A stretch of DNA of 64,000 bases from Puniceicoccaceae bacterium. Its GTDB lineage: Bacteria > Verrucomicrobiota > Verrucomicrobiia > Opitutales > JAFGAQ01. This document shows positions 17,694-26,168 of this stretch, piece by piece. Location: positions 1 to 64,000 of the forward strand of contig JBEGIR010000099.1 in NCBI GenBank assembly GCA_040224245.1, given 5' to 3'. The stretch's first letter is position 1. Each line of letters starts with the position of its first letter. Under the pieces are notes generated by a model. The model searched no databases, was not told the origin of the DNA, and saw only the letters and a list, made by a program, of their open reading frames with translations. Made by a program: the position numbers and the translations under genes.

Positions 17694-17755
17694 TTGTGGC
17701 GTCAGCAAGAACGCTGGCGTGAAAGAAATCACCAAAAAACCAGAAAGGTAAAATT

Positions 17756-18697
17756 ATGGCCGATATTACTCTATCAGCGGGTATCCGTACGAACTTGAAT
17801 TCTCTTCGGGGAACCAACGATCTGCTGAGCCGCACGCAGTCACGCCTTGCCACGGGCAAGAAGGTGAACACCGCTATCGACAATCCGAACAGCTTTTTTA
17901 AGGCTGCTAACTTGACGGATCGCGCTGGCAAACTCGACGCTCGTCTCGACTCCATGGGTCAGGCAGTTTCCGCCATCAAATCTGCCGACCAGGCGATCAC
18001 CTCCATGAAGGCGATCACTGAGCAGATGAAGGCGATTGCTGAAGACGCCAAGGGTGAAACCGACTCCAACGTTCGTGCCAACCTGGGTGCACAGTTCAAT
18101 GAACTGATCGCACAGGTGAATACCCTTGCAAAGGATGCTGTTTACTCCGGTACCAACTTCCTGCAGGGAACTGACATGGACGCGAATTCCACGGTCAAGG
18201 GCAACCAGACCCTGAACGTGCAGTTCAATGAAAAGCTCGATGAATCCACGCTGCAGCTGCAAGGCTTCAGCATTGGAAACGAAGTTGTCAGCACTGCGCT
18301 CTCCATCACTGGTGGTGAAAGTGGTCTGACCAACGTCACGATCCAGGGACACGTGGATGGAACTGCAGGAACCGGAAGCGCCAATGCGGTTGACTTCGCA
18401 GGAGACGAATACGCGGATTCCATGAATGTGATCATCGCCAACGTGGAAAGCTTCGAAACTCAGCTCGACGCTGCTTCGAAAGCACTCGCGAACAACCTGA
18501 ACATCATCACCACCCGTCAGGACTTCACTGCAAAGCAGGTGAACATCCTCCAGGAAGGTGCTGACAAGCTGACGCTTGCCGACTTGAACGAAGAAGGTGC
18601 AAACCTCCTGTCCCTCAACACTGCTCAGCAGTTGGGTATCAGTTCACTGTCGCTCGCATCGCAGGCCAATCAGGCAGTATTGCGTCTCGTTGGATAA
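17756..18697 (+). CDS. fliC: Flagellin
   Basis: A 313-residue flagellin. The N-terminal D0/D1 helices (NLNSLRGTNDLLSRTQSRLA, TGKKVNTAIDNPNSFF, AINSAD-like AVSAIKSADQ) and the C-terminal helix (LSLNTAQQLGISSLSLASQA, ending VLRLVG) are conserved; the variable centre is only about 130 residues and rich in Thr, Ser and Asn, which could be O-glycosylated. It is exported by the flagellar type III system and polymerises into the filament. It has one of the few clear ribosome sites in the window, a sigma-28-like promoter and a strong terminator, as expected for a highly expressed single-gene unit. No other flagellar gene is in the window. Confidence 0.96.
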   Translation: MADITLSAGIRTNLNSLRGTNDLLSRTQSRLATGKKVNTAIDNPNSFFKAANLTDRAGKLDARLDSMGQAVSAIKSADQAITSMKAITEQMKAIAEDAKGETDSNVRANLGAQFNELIAQVNTLAKDAVYSGTNFLQGTDMDANSTVKGNQTLNVQFNEKLDESTLQLQGFSIGNEVVSTALSITGGESGLTNVTIQGHVDGTAGTGSANAVDFAGDEYADSMNVIIANVESFETQLDAASKALANNLNIITTRQDFTAKQVNILQEGADKLTLADLNEEGANLLSLNTAQQLGISSLSLASQANQAVLRLVG

Positions 18698-18735
18698 CGG
18701 AACGACTCTCGCTGGTGATCCCATCACTGGCAATC

Positions 18736-18767
18736 AAAGGCAGGGTTCGAAGGACCCTGCCTTTTTT
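18736..18767 (+). terminator. Flagellin terminator
   Basis: An 11-bp perfect stem (AAAGGCAGGGT and complement, 18736-18746 and 18754-18764) with a 7-nt loop, followed by a T run, beginning 38 bp after the flagellin stop codon. Confidence 0.92.
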
Positions 18768-18872
18768 GTGTTTACATACTGCATACTGGATGTGTGTGCG
18801 CCTCAAACAGTTTCCCTGTTCCCTCAGAGGTTTTGATTGTCATTTGCACACCAAATCACACAGTTTGCCAAC

Positions 18873-20027
18873 ATGGCCGTTCCACTTCTCGACATTCCCC
18901 GACACAACCGTCCCTACTTCGACCGCATGAAGGCGGCATTCGATTCCTTCATCGAATCCGGGCAATACATTGGTGGCGACCATGTCGCCGGATTTGAGGC
19001 CGAACTGGCCGACTATCTCGGTGTGAGTGACTGTATCGCCGTCAGCTCGGGCACCGACGCGCTGCTGCTCGCGCTCATGGCTCTTGACCTGCAACCGGGT
19101 GACGAGGTGCTCTGCCCGTCATTCACTTTTTTTGCAACGGCTGGCACGGTTTCCCGACTCGGTGCGATTCCGGTCTTTGTCGATATCCTGCCAGGATCCT
19201 TCAACATGGATCCCTCTGATCTTGAGGCCAAGATTACCCCCAAAACCCGCGCCATCATTCCTGTTCATCTGTTCGGTCAGTGCGCCGACATGGATGCCAT
19301 TCAGCGCATTGCCTGTTCGCACGATCTTCTCATCATCGAAGACTGTGCCCAGGCGATTGGGGCTACCTTCAAGGGCAAGAAAGCGGGAACTTTTGGCATT
19401 TTCGGCTCCTTCAGTTTTTACCCCACCAAAAATTTGTCCGGGTTTGGGGATGGGGGCTTTCTCTGCACTCAAAACGCCGAATTCGCCCAAAAAGCGCGCA
19501 TCCTGCGCATCCACGGCATGGATCCGGTCTACTACCACCACATGGTGGGTGGAAACTTTCGCTTCGATCCCGTGCAAGGCATGTTGCTGCGCATCAAACT
19601 TCCCGATATTGACGCACAAAACCAGCAGCGCGACGCAAATGCACGCCACTATCATCAGTATCTCGGCAATCATGCCCAGGTGGCGACCACGTTCGATGCT
19701 GCCGATGCCTCGACACGCATCATCCTTCCGGAAACCCACCCGAACAACCAGCATACCTGGCACCAGTTTACCATCCGTGTCACACAACCCGGCGAGCGCG
19801 ACCAGCTGCTAAAGTGGCTGCGTGATCGCCAGATCGGTTGTGGTGTCTACTATCCACTCGGGCTGCACCAGCAGGCGTGTTTCCGATCCGTTGTCCCTGA
19901 AAACAGCTGTCTTCCTGCCACCGAAACGGCCTGCTCTCAGGTGATCAGCCTTCCCGTTTTCCCTGAACTGACCCAGAGCGAACTGGACGAGGTCTGCGAA
20001 GCCGTGCTCAGTTATCTCAACACCTAA
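18873..20027 (+). CDS. DegT/DnrJ/EryC1/StrS family aminotransferase
   Basis: A 384-residue PLP enzyme that transaminates nucleotide-linked keto-sugars to amino sugars. Family signatures: GQYIGGDHVAGFEAELADYL, CIAVSSGTDALLLAL, GDEVLCPSFTFFATAG, IIEDCAQAIGATFKGKKAGT and SFYPTKNLSGFGDGG, in which the lysine forms the PLP Schiff base. The start is taken at MAVPLLDI; the frame is open for 12 more codons but homologues begin with VPLLDI-type sequence. It follows flagellin after that gene's terminator, so it has its own promoter; it may supply an amino sugar for flagellin or surface glycans. It ends 13 bp before recN. Confidence 0.92.
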   Translation: MAVPLLDIPRHNRPYFDRMKAAFDSFIESGQYIGGDHVAGFEAELADYLGVSDCIAVSSGTDALLLALMALDLQPGDEVLCPSFTFFATAGTVSRLGAIPVFVDILPGSFNMDPSDLEAKITPKTRAIIPVHLFGQCADMDAIQRIACSHDLLIIEDCAQAIGATFKGKKAGTFGIFGSFSFYPTKNLSGFGDGGFLCTQNAEFAQKARILRIHGMDPVYYHHMVGGNFRFDPVQGMLLRIKLPDIDAQNQQRDANARHYHQYLGNHAQVATTFDAADASTRIILPETHPNNQHTWHQFTIRVTQPGERDQLLKWLRDRQIGCGVYYPLGLHQQACFRSVVPENSCLPATETACSQVISLPVFPELTQSELDEVCEAVLSYLNT

Positions 20028-20040
20028 AAATCCCACCTCT

Positions 20041-21705
20041 GTGCTGCAGTACCTACAGATCCAGGATCTCGCGCTGATCGACCAGACCACGCTTGAGTTT
20101 GATGAGGGGTTTACCTGTATCACCGGGGAAACCGGTGCTGGCAAAAGCGTACTGCTCGGTGCCTTGGCCATGCTCTCGGGCAATCGTCTCGACCGCACCA
20201 TCATTCGTCACGGGCAGGATTTTGCGAAGGTCGAAGCCACAATTGCCATTGCACAACCCGACCGGATCAATGCTAAGCTTCGCGAACTCGAGCTGCCCGA
20301 ATGCGAGGATGGAGCCTTGCTGCTATCCCGCACACTGCATCAAAAAAAACTGCCCAAAATCCAGGTCAACGGTGCACTGACCACCTTGGCAAACCTTTCA
20401 GAACTGGGTGAATACTGGATTGACTTTCACGGTCCGGGCGAACCCCAGAAATTGTTCAAGGAAAAATTCCAGCTGGAATTGCTCGATCTCTTCTCCGCTG
20501 CATCCGAAAAGTTCGCAAGCTACCAGCAGGCCTATGACGCATGGGTGATGCTGACGCGCAAACTCGAAGCCCTGCAGCGCGAGACCCAGCTCAGCCCGGA
20601 CGAAATCCACTACCTGCAGGATCAAATCCGCAAGATTGAGGAACTCGGCGTCGATGCGGACAGTCTCGAAGCACTCGAAGCGGGATTTCAGCGCATGAGC
20701 CGCTCCGAGGAATTGCTGCAGCTCCTGCAAACCCTTCAGCAAGCCCTCTTTGAAGAAGGCGGTGCATCGGAAAAACTTGCAACCGCCATCCACCTGTCCG
20801 CTTCCATTCAGGAAATCGACCCCGGAAGTGAGGCGATCTGGAAGCGCCTGGAGTCGCTCTCCATCGAACTGGAGGACCTGAACAGCGAAATCGCAGAACT
20901 GGCCGATGCTGCCAATCTCGATGAAGTCGCGGTCGAGGAACTCAAATACAAGATGGAACTCTGGATGGACCTCAAGCGCAAGCATGGCAAGAGTTCTGAC
21001 GCAATTCTGGGCGCAAAGTCAGAGATGGAGGAACGACTCGCCACCCACGGCGACATCAAAGCCACCCTTGAGCGACTGGAAGCGGAAAAAAGTGCGGCCC
21101 TCAAGCGCACCATTCAGCTTGGCACCGAATTGAATGCCATTCGGCAAAAAGGAGCTACACTGCTCTCCCAAAAGGTCACGGACAATCTGCACAAGCTGGG
21201 ATTCAAAAAAGCCTTGTTTCAGATTGAACTGATTGCCGAACCCGAACCCACCACGCATGGAACCAGCCGCTGCCAGATGTGCTTTGCTCCCAATCCTGGG
21301 CAACCCTTGCTGCCGCTCAACAAGATCGCTTCGAGTGGGGAAACGGCGCGCGTCATGCTCGCTCTGAAAACAGTGCTGGCCGACTTCGATGCAACTCCCA
21401 TTCTCGTCTTCGATGAAGTCGATGCCAACGTCGGAGGTGAAATCGGCAAGGCCGTCGGTCGAGAAATGGCAGCTCTTGCCCATCAGCATCAGGTCTTCTG
21501 CGTTACCCACCTGCCACAGGTCGCTGCACTTGCCGACGAACATTTTGTAGTCGTCAAGTCTCAGACCGACGATTCCACACAGGTCACCATTGAGCACCTC
21601 GAAAGCGACGGTGCCGCACGCGTTCAGGAGCTGGCGCGCATGCTCGGTGACCGTGAGTCAGATTCCGCACTCAACCATGCTCGGGAATTGCTGGCCAAGG
21701 GTTGA
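20041..21705 (+). CDS. recN: DNA repair protein RecN
   Basis: A 554-residue SMC-like ATPase acting in double-strand-break repair, with the usual RecN length. It begins LQYLQIQDLALIDQTTLEFD, has Walker A GETGAGKS near residue 34, a long coiled coil in the middle (about 150-370), then ASSGETARVMLALKTVL (ABC signature), LVFDEVDANVGGE (Walker B/D loop) and FCVTHLPQVAALADEHFVV. The start is the GTG at 20041; homologues begin with MLxxLxIxNLALI, which fits this codon. Only 13 bp separate it from the aminotransferase gene, so it may be read from the same transcript. Confidence 0.96.
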   Translation: MLQYLQIQDLALIDQTTLEFDEGFTCITGETGAGKSVLLGALAMLSGNRLDRTIIRHGQDFAKVEATIAIAQPDRINAKLRELELPECEDGALLLSRTLHQKKLPKIQVNGALTTLANLSELGEYWIDFHGPGEPQKLFKEKFQLELLDLFSAASEKFASYQQAYDAWVMLTRKLEALQRETQLSPDEIHYLQDQIRKIEELGVDADSLEALEAGFQRMSRSEELLQLLQTLQQALFEEGGASEKLATAIHLSASIQEIDPGSEAIWKRLESLSIELEDLNSEIAELADAANLDEVAVEELKYKMELWMDLKRKHGKSSDAILGAKSEMEERLATHGDIKATLERLEAEKSAALKRTIQLGTELNAIRQKGATLLSQKVTDNLHKLGFKKALFQIELIAEPEPTTHGTSRCQMCFAPNPGQPLLPLNKIASSGETARVMLALKTVLADFDATPILVFDEVDANVGGEIGKAVGREMAALAHQHQVFCVTHLPQVAALADEHFVVVKSQTDDSTQVTIEHLESDGAARVQELARMLGDRESDSALNHARELLAKG

Positions 21706-21842
21706 TCAAGGCAATTGCCGTCTGAAAATCCTTGCATTCCCATCCATTTCCGCGTCTAACAGCCGACCGTTTCGCACTTGCGCGGTGACCAATCTTTACC
21801 GCATGATGCACGGATGCAGCAGCACGCTGCCAGGATTTCACC

Positions 21843-22862
21843 ATGTTTTACGACGAACTATCAATTCAGCTCAAGGCAGGAAAGGGAGGCGACGGATGTG
21901 TCAGCTTTCGCCGCGAGAAATACATCCCCAAAGGCGGACCCGACGGAGGCAACGGGGGACGGGGCGGCAGTGTATTTGTCATCTGCGATGAAAACATCGG
22001 GGATCTGCGCGAATACCACTTCAATCCAAGGTGGATCGCAGAAAATGGTCAACCCGGCCGCGGTCAAAACCAACACGGACGCGGGGGAAAGCATCTGGAA
22101 CTGAAATTTCCGGTTGGAACGATCTTCAAACATCCCGATACCGGGCGCATCATCGCCGAACTCAATGAACACGGACAGCGCATCGAACTGCTCAAGGGCG
22201 GAAAGGGTGGCAATGGTAACTCCACCTTCAAGTCTTCCACCAACCAGACACCCCGTGAGTTCACCTACGGCACGCCTGGACAGGAGGGCGACTACGATGT
22301 GGAAGTGAAGACCATCGCCGATGTGGGGCTGGTCGGCTTTCCCAATGCGGGAAAGTCCACCCTGATCGGTGTGCTGACTAACGCTCACCCCAAGACCGCA
22401 CCCTACCCGTTCACCACCAAACAGCCTTCGGTGGGACTGCTCGAGGATGAGGCCAATTTTCGCCGTCTGCGCATCGGTGATATCCCGGGCCTGATCGAAG
22501 GGGCCAGTCAGAATCGTGGACTTGGCCACAAATTTCTTCGCCATATTGAGCGCTGCAAGGTGCTGGTGCTGCTCATCGATATTGCAGCTGAAGATCAGCG
22601 CGACCCATGGGAAGACTACAAGCAGCTACGCAAGGAGATGAAGCTCTACTCCCCCGATCTTCTCGACAAACGCCAGCTTGTCGTGCTCAACAAAACCGAT
22701 CTGCTCGAAGATGAAACCCCCATTCAACGTTTCAACAAAAAGCTGCGCCGAAAAGCACTCTGCATCAACTGCGCGGATCATGCAGGTATTCCCGAGCTGA
22801 TCGACCGACTTTTCGACGAGGTGGCAAAGGCAGATGCAGCCGCCGCAGATTTACAGGCATGA
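21843..22862 (+). CDS. obg: Obg GTPase (ribosome assembly)
   Basis: A 339-residue Obg/CgtA GTPase involved in 50S subunit maturation and the stringent response. The glycine-rich Obg fold occupies residues 1-158 (IQLKAGKGGDGCVSFRREKY, PKGGPDGGNGGRGG, LLKGGKGGNGNSTFKSSTNQ). The G domain follows: GFPNAGKST (G1), TTKQPSVG (G2), DIPGLIEGA (G3), NKTDLL (G4). The start at MFYDEL matches the family. The C-terminal OCT domain is absent, as in many short Obg proteins. Confidence 0.97.
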   Translation: MFYDELSIQLKAGKGGDGCVSFRREKYIPKGGPDGGNGGRGGSVFVICDENIGDLREYHFNPRWIAENGQPGRGQNQHGRGGKHLELKFPVGTIFKHPDTGRIIAELNEHGQRIELLKGGKGGNGNSTFKSSTNQTPREFTYGTPGQEGDYDVEVKTIADVGLVGFPNAGKSTLIGVLTNAHPKTAPYPFTTKQPSVGLLEDEANFRRLRIGDIPGLIEGASQNRGLGHKFLRHIERCKVLVLLIDIAAEDQRDPWEDYKQLRKEMKLYSPDLLDKRQLVVLNKTDLLEDETPIQRFNKKLRRKALCINCADHAGIPELIDRLFDEVAKADAAAADLQA

Positions 22863-22993
22863 AGGCACTCGAAAACGCCACAACCTGATCTTTTTCCGAC
22901 TGTTCGAAACCGGATCGCTTTGCGTTACTGAACGACTTGCGCTGTGCTGACTCTGACCCGAAATTTGGTCGAGCTTTCAACGCCTGTTGTCCT

Positions 22994-24079
22994 ATGAATT
23001 CACTCCATGTTTTCCCATCGATCTGCGTCGCACTTCTCGCGCAGCTGCACGCAAGCGCACTCGAACTGCCCCAAAATATTCCGTCGTCGTCGGTGCCGGA
23101 AAAACAGGTACACCACGTTGACACGCTCAATATTCATGACCCTGCCATTCTCGCCGACCCTGTATCCAGGCGCTACTACGTCTACGACAGTCTGCATGTG
23201 GGGCACCCCATGGAAAAACTAGAATCGCCGACAGGTGCTGCTGGCGTCGAGGGCTATTGGAGCGAGGACCTGGTGCACTGGCATGGACCCGAACTTGTCT
23301 ATGCCATTGAAGCGGATTCCTGGGCAAATTCTGACCACGCCCCATGGGCACCCGAAGTGAGCTACTATCAGGGCAAATACTACCTTTTTCTCACGTTTCA
23401 CGACTACGATACCATCATCGATTCCAAGCCGGGGCGCCCCACTATGTACAAGCGGGGTTCGCAGATCCTGGTTTCCGACTCCCCGTTGGGACCCTTCCAG
23501 CGCATGCACAACCAGGCCCACACACCCGCAGATGAAATGGCACTGGATGGAACGCTCTATGTCGAAGACGGACAACCCTGGATGATTTACTGTCACGAAT
23601 GGGTGCAGATCGGTGATGGTTTGATCAAGGCCATCCGACTCTCCGATGACCTGTCTGAAACCATTGGTGAAGCCATCACACTGATCAACGCTGCCGATGT
23701 GGAGTGGACCGCAAAAGTCTCCGACTATGGTGGCGTCACTTCCCGCGCAGTGGTCACGGATGGCCCATGGCCTTACGTCTCAAAAACAGGGAAACTGATG
23801 CTGCTTTGGTCCAGCTGGAATATTGACACGCAGCAACGCTACACCACATCCCTCGCTTTCTCGGACAATGGAAAGCTCACGGGCAACTGGTCCCACCGTG
23901 AGGAACCGCTCATTGCCGGAGATCGCGGACACGGCAACCTCTTTCGCACTTTTGACGGAGAGTTGATGATGGCCCTGCACCGCTACTTTAACCAGCCTCA
24001 CACGCGCCTGCAGATCTGGCGCATCGAGGATCTGGGGCACGATCTTCGCATCATCGAACAGGCCTACGGTCACCGCTGA
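22994..24079 (+). CDS. Secreted glycoside hydrolase family 43 protein
   Basis: A 361-residue exported protein with a signal peptide (MNSLHVFPSICVALLAQLHA) and a five-bladed GH43-like propeller. NIHDPAILADPVSRRYYVYDS contains the catalytic base aspartate; SDHAPWAPEVSYYQGKYYLF and DEMALDGTLYVEDGQPWMIY carry other conserved blade segments, with Glu/Asp candidates for acid and pKa modulator. GH43 enzymes usually release arabinose or xylose from plant or algal polysaccharides; the substrate here cannot be fixed. The start at MNSLHV is chosen because it begins the signal peptide; the frame is open 19 codons upstream. It stands alone after obg. Confidence 0.88.
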   Translation: MNSLHVFPSICVALLAQLHASALELPQNIPSSSVPEKQVHHVDTLNIHDPAILADPVSRRYYVYDSLHVGHPMEKLESPTGAAGVEGYWSEDLVHWHGPELVYAIEADSWANSDHAPWAPEVSYYQGKYYLFLTFHDYDTIIDSKPGRPTMYKRGSQILVSDSPLGPFQRMHNQAHTPADEMALDGTLYVEDGQPWMIYCHEWVQIGDGLIKAIRLSDDLSETIGEAITLINAADVEWTAKVSDYGGVTSRAVVTDGPWPYVSKTGKLMLLWSSWNIDTQQRYTTSLAFSDNGKLTGNWSHREEPLIAGDRGHGNLFRTFDGELMMALHRYFNQPHTRLQIWRIEDLGHDLRIIEQAYGHR

Positions 24080-24397
24080 GCAGGACCCTCGCAAAGCTTC
24101 AGCCGTTTATGGCAAGAGATTGTTTCACAGCGATGATATCCTGCCGAACAGGGTGAGGTTCGGTATGCTCGAACGCAAATCGATCCGCATATTTGACACC
24201 CGCTAGGTTCGTTCTACGGTAGGACCATTCAGTTGCATCGTTTCGAGTTACGCTCCATCCCATCTGGCGATGGAATGACAACAGGCGATGTCCACCCAAC
24301 TTTCGCCGATTCAACACCTGTCGGCAACGGTCTCGCTTCTGCATTCAGCCCATCCACTGTTACAACCCTGAATACCGTTTAACGATTCTGTTCACTG
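24080..24397. other. Intergenic region without recognised features
   Basis: 318 bp between the GH43 gene and the Ig-repeat protein gene. An 81-codon open frame on the minus strand has no protein-like features. No repeat, RNA gene or clear terminator was seen. Confidence 0.5.
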
Positions 24398-25987
24398 ATG
24401 AAAAAAATACCGCTGCTTCTCGCCCTCTTGACCACCTTAAGCTCCTCGCATGCGCAACTATACGTCGACATCGTGGAGAAGGGCAGCGATGTGGTGGCAA
24501 CAGCACACGGCTCAATAGATATTTCCGCACTAACCATCATCAGTTCTGCGATCGGCCCACCACGAATCTACCCTTCGCTTGCCTCTATCACGTTTGAAAC
24601 GCTCAACACTTCGACCAACTGGGTCTATAGTTCCATCAATGGACCGAACAGTTTTGGTTTATCGGGCCAAACCAATGGAACCGCTTCGCCGGGCAACGAT
24701 ACGCTCAACTTCACTGGCAACAACTATCTCACCTTGTCCCGAACCTATGAATCCGGCGATCCGCTATATGCCGTTGTAACATTTCCGGGAACAACAATAG
24801 CATCATTGCAAATGACCAACGGCTCCACCTACACTTGGAATTGGGGAGGACTGACTTCCAGCGAAAGCATCATCATGCGTGTTGGAACTACGGCAACACC
24901 CACGGTGCTGGTCTACGATTTTCCAGATACAATTCGATTAGGTGACTCTATCAATGTTAGCCTTAAATCATCAGCTTTCACAGGGATTAACCCGTTGGTC
25001 TATTCGCTCTCCGGTAATGTACCCGCAGGCGTTTCGATTTCCGGCGACCAGATCGTCGGCACTCCCACCACTCCAGGCACCTATGCCTTCACCGTCACCG
25101 GTGCTGATGACGAAGATTCCGCCAGCGTAAGTCTCAGCCTGACCGTGCTCGAAGCCTCCCTCTCGGTGAGCGGATTTCCAGCCACCATCACGCTCGGAGA
25201 ATCCATCAATGGCACCCTCCATGCACAACATTTCGATGGGTCGGTCACCTATTCGCTCTCAGGAGATGTCCCTGATGGGATTTCGATTTCCGGCGACCAG
25301 ATCGTCGGCACTCCCACCACTCCAGGCACCTATCACTTCATCGTCACCGCAACCGATGGAACCGATTCAGCCAGTTCAAACCTCAGCCTGACCGTGGGCA
25401 GCACCGAGAGCTATCAGCTGTACGCCAATACCGAAAGCTACCAGTTCTACACTCTCAATGAAAATGCAATCATCCCTGAACCGGTCAGTTACAGTGTGAT
25501 CGGTACGCTGCCCAGGGGATTGCGCATCGTGGATGGCGCCTTGCAAGGGGTCACTCCCGACCAGGGCACCTACACCTTCTCCATCCAGTTGAGCAATGGC
25601 ATCTACCAGAAGCGCCTGAACTACACACTTGAGGTAATGGCTCCCACGCTGCAGCCGATTTTCACAGGCATCACGCTCAACGGTAACTTTCAGCCCACTA
25701 CCCTGCTGGAATCCTCCACCCATACCCGCCCCGCTGAAACCGCGCTCTACGTCGCTGCAGTGCCGGTCAATGAAACACTCGAATTCGCTTTCAGCTGGGA
25801 CTTCATCAAGGGAGATTTCAGCTACCGCATCGTCGGTGGCTCCCTTCCTCCGGGACTCTCCCTCAACGGTGAAACAGGCCTGCTCTCCGGCATTCCCACC
25901 AAACCCGGAAGCTTCACCTTTGTGGTCTCCGTCAAGGATTGGCGCGGTCGCGCATTCCAGTGGATCCAACTCGAAGTGCAGCCATAA
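24398..25987 (+). CDS. Secreted protein with putative Ig (He_PIG-type) repeats
   Basis: A 529-residue exported protein. A signal peptide (MKKIPLLLALLTTLSSSHAQ) precedes an unassigned beta-rich region (about 20-170), then at least four cadherin-like Ig domains of the He_PIG type. Each carries the pattern YSLSGxVPxGxSISGDxIVGTPTTPGTYxFxVT; the final copy reads GGSLPPGLSLNGETGLLSG. Domains starting near residues 170 and 253 share 53 identical bases in their core, 249 bp apart, pointing to recent duplication or gene conversion. Such modules bind carbohydrate or mediate adhesion on extracellular proteins. No enzyme domain or anchor was recognised. Confidence 0.8.
   Translation: MKKIPLLLALLTTLSSSHAQLYVDIVEKGSDVVATAHGSIDISALTIISSAIGPPRIYPSLASITFETLNTSTNWVYSSINGPNSFGLSGQTNGTASPGNDTLNFTGNNYLTLSRTYESGDPLYAVVTFPGTTIASLQMTNGSTYTWNWGGLTSSESIIMRVGTTATPTVLVYDFPDTIRLGDSINVSLKSSAFTGINPLVYSLSGNVPAGVSISGDQIVGTPTTPGTYAFTVTGADDEDSASVSLSLTVLEASLSVSGFPATITLGESINGTLHAQHFDGSVTYSLSGDVPDGISISGDQIVGTPTTPGTYHFIVTATDGTDSASSNLSLTVGSTESYQLYANTESYQFYTLNENAIIPEPVSYSVIGTLPRGLRIVDGALQGVTPDQGTYTFSIQLSNGIYQKRLNYTLEVMAPTLQPIFTGITLNGNFQPTTLLESSTHTRPAETALYVAAVPVNETLEFAFSWDFIKGDFSYRIVGGSLPPGLSLNGETGLLSGIPTKPGSFTFVVSVKDWRGRAFQWIQLEVQP
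25032..25084 (+). repeat. Internal 53-bp repeat, copy 1
   Basis: First copy of a 53-bp exact direct repeat within the Ig-repeat gene; it begins TTTCGATTTCCGGCGACCAG and encodes the end of SISGDQIVGTPTTPGTY. The second copy is 249 bp (83 codons) downstream, so the frame is kept. Confidence 0.95.
25281..25333 (+). repeat. Internal 53-bp repeat, copy 2
   Basis: Second copy of the 53-bp exact direct repeat; flanking bases on both sides are similar but not identical, as expected if a whole domain was duplicated and then diverged outside the core. Confidence 0.95.
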
Positions 25988-26168
25988 CACTCCCGAACTA
26001 CAGCGCATCCATTTCCGCACCGTCACCGATAAAAGGCAGGGTGTAAGAGAAAGCCTTTGGCTATTCGACAAGTGCAGTTGCGCTGCTGTACGCATTTGAA
26101 CGACTGACGCCAGACTTGAGTTTCAGCAGTATTTTGGAGAGACTGTCCACGTTTCCCCAATACCCCCC

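Noticed and set aside
24099-24344. 81-codon minus-strand frame in the intergenic region
   Set aside because: No recognisable motif, biased composition, no ribosome site.
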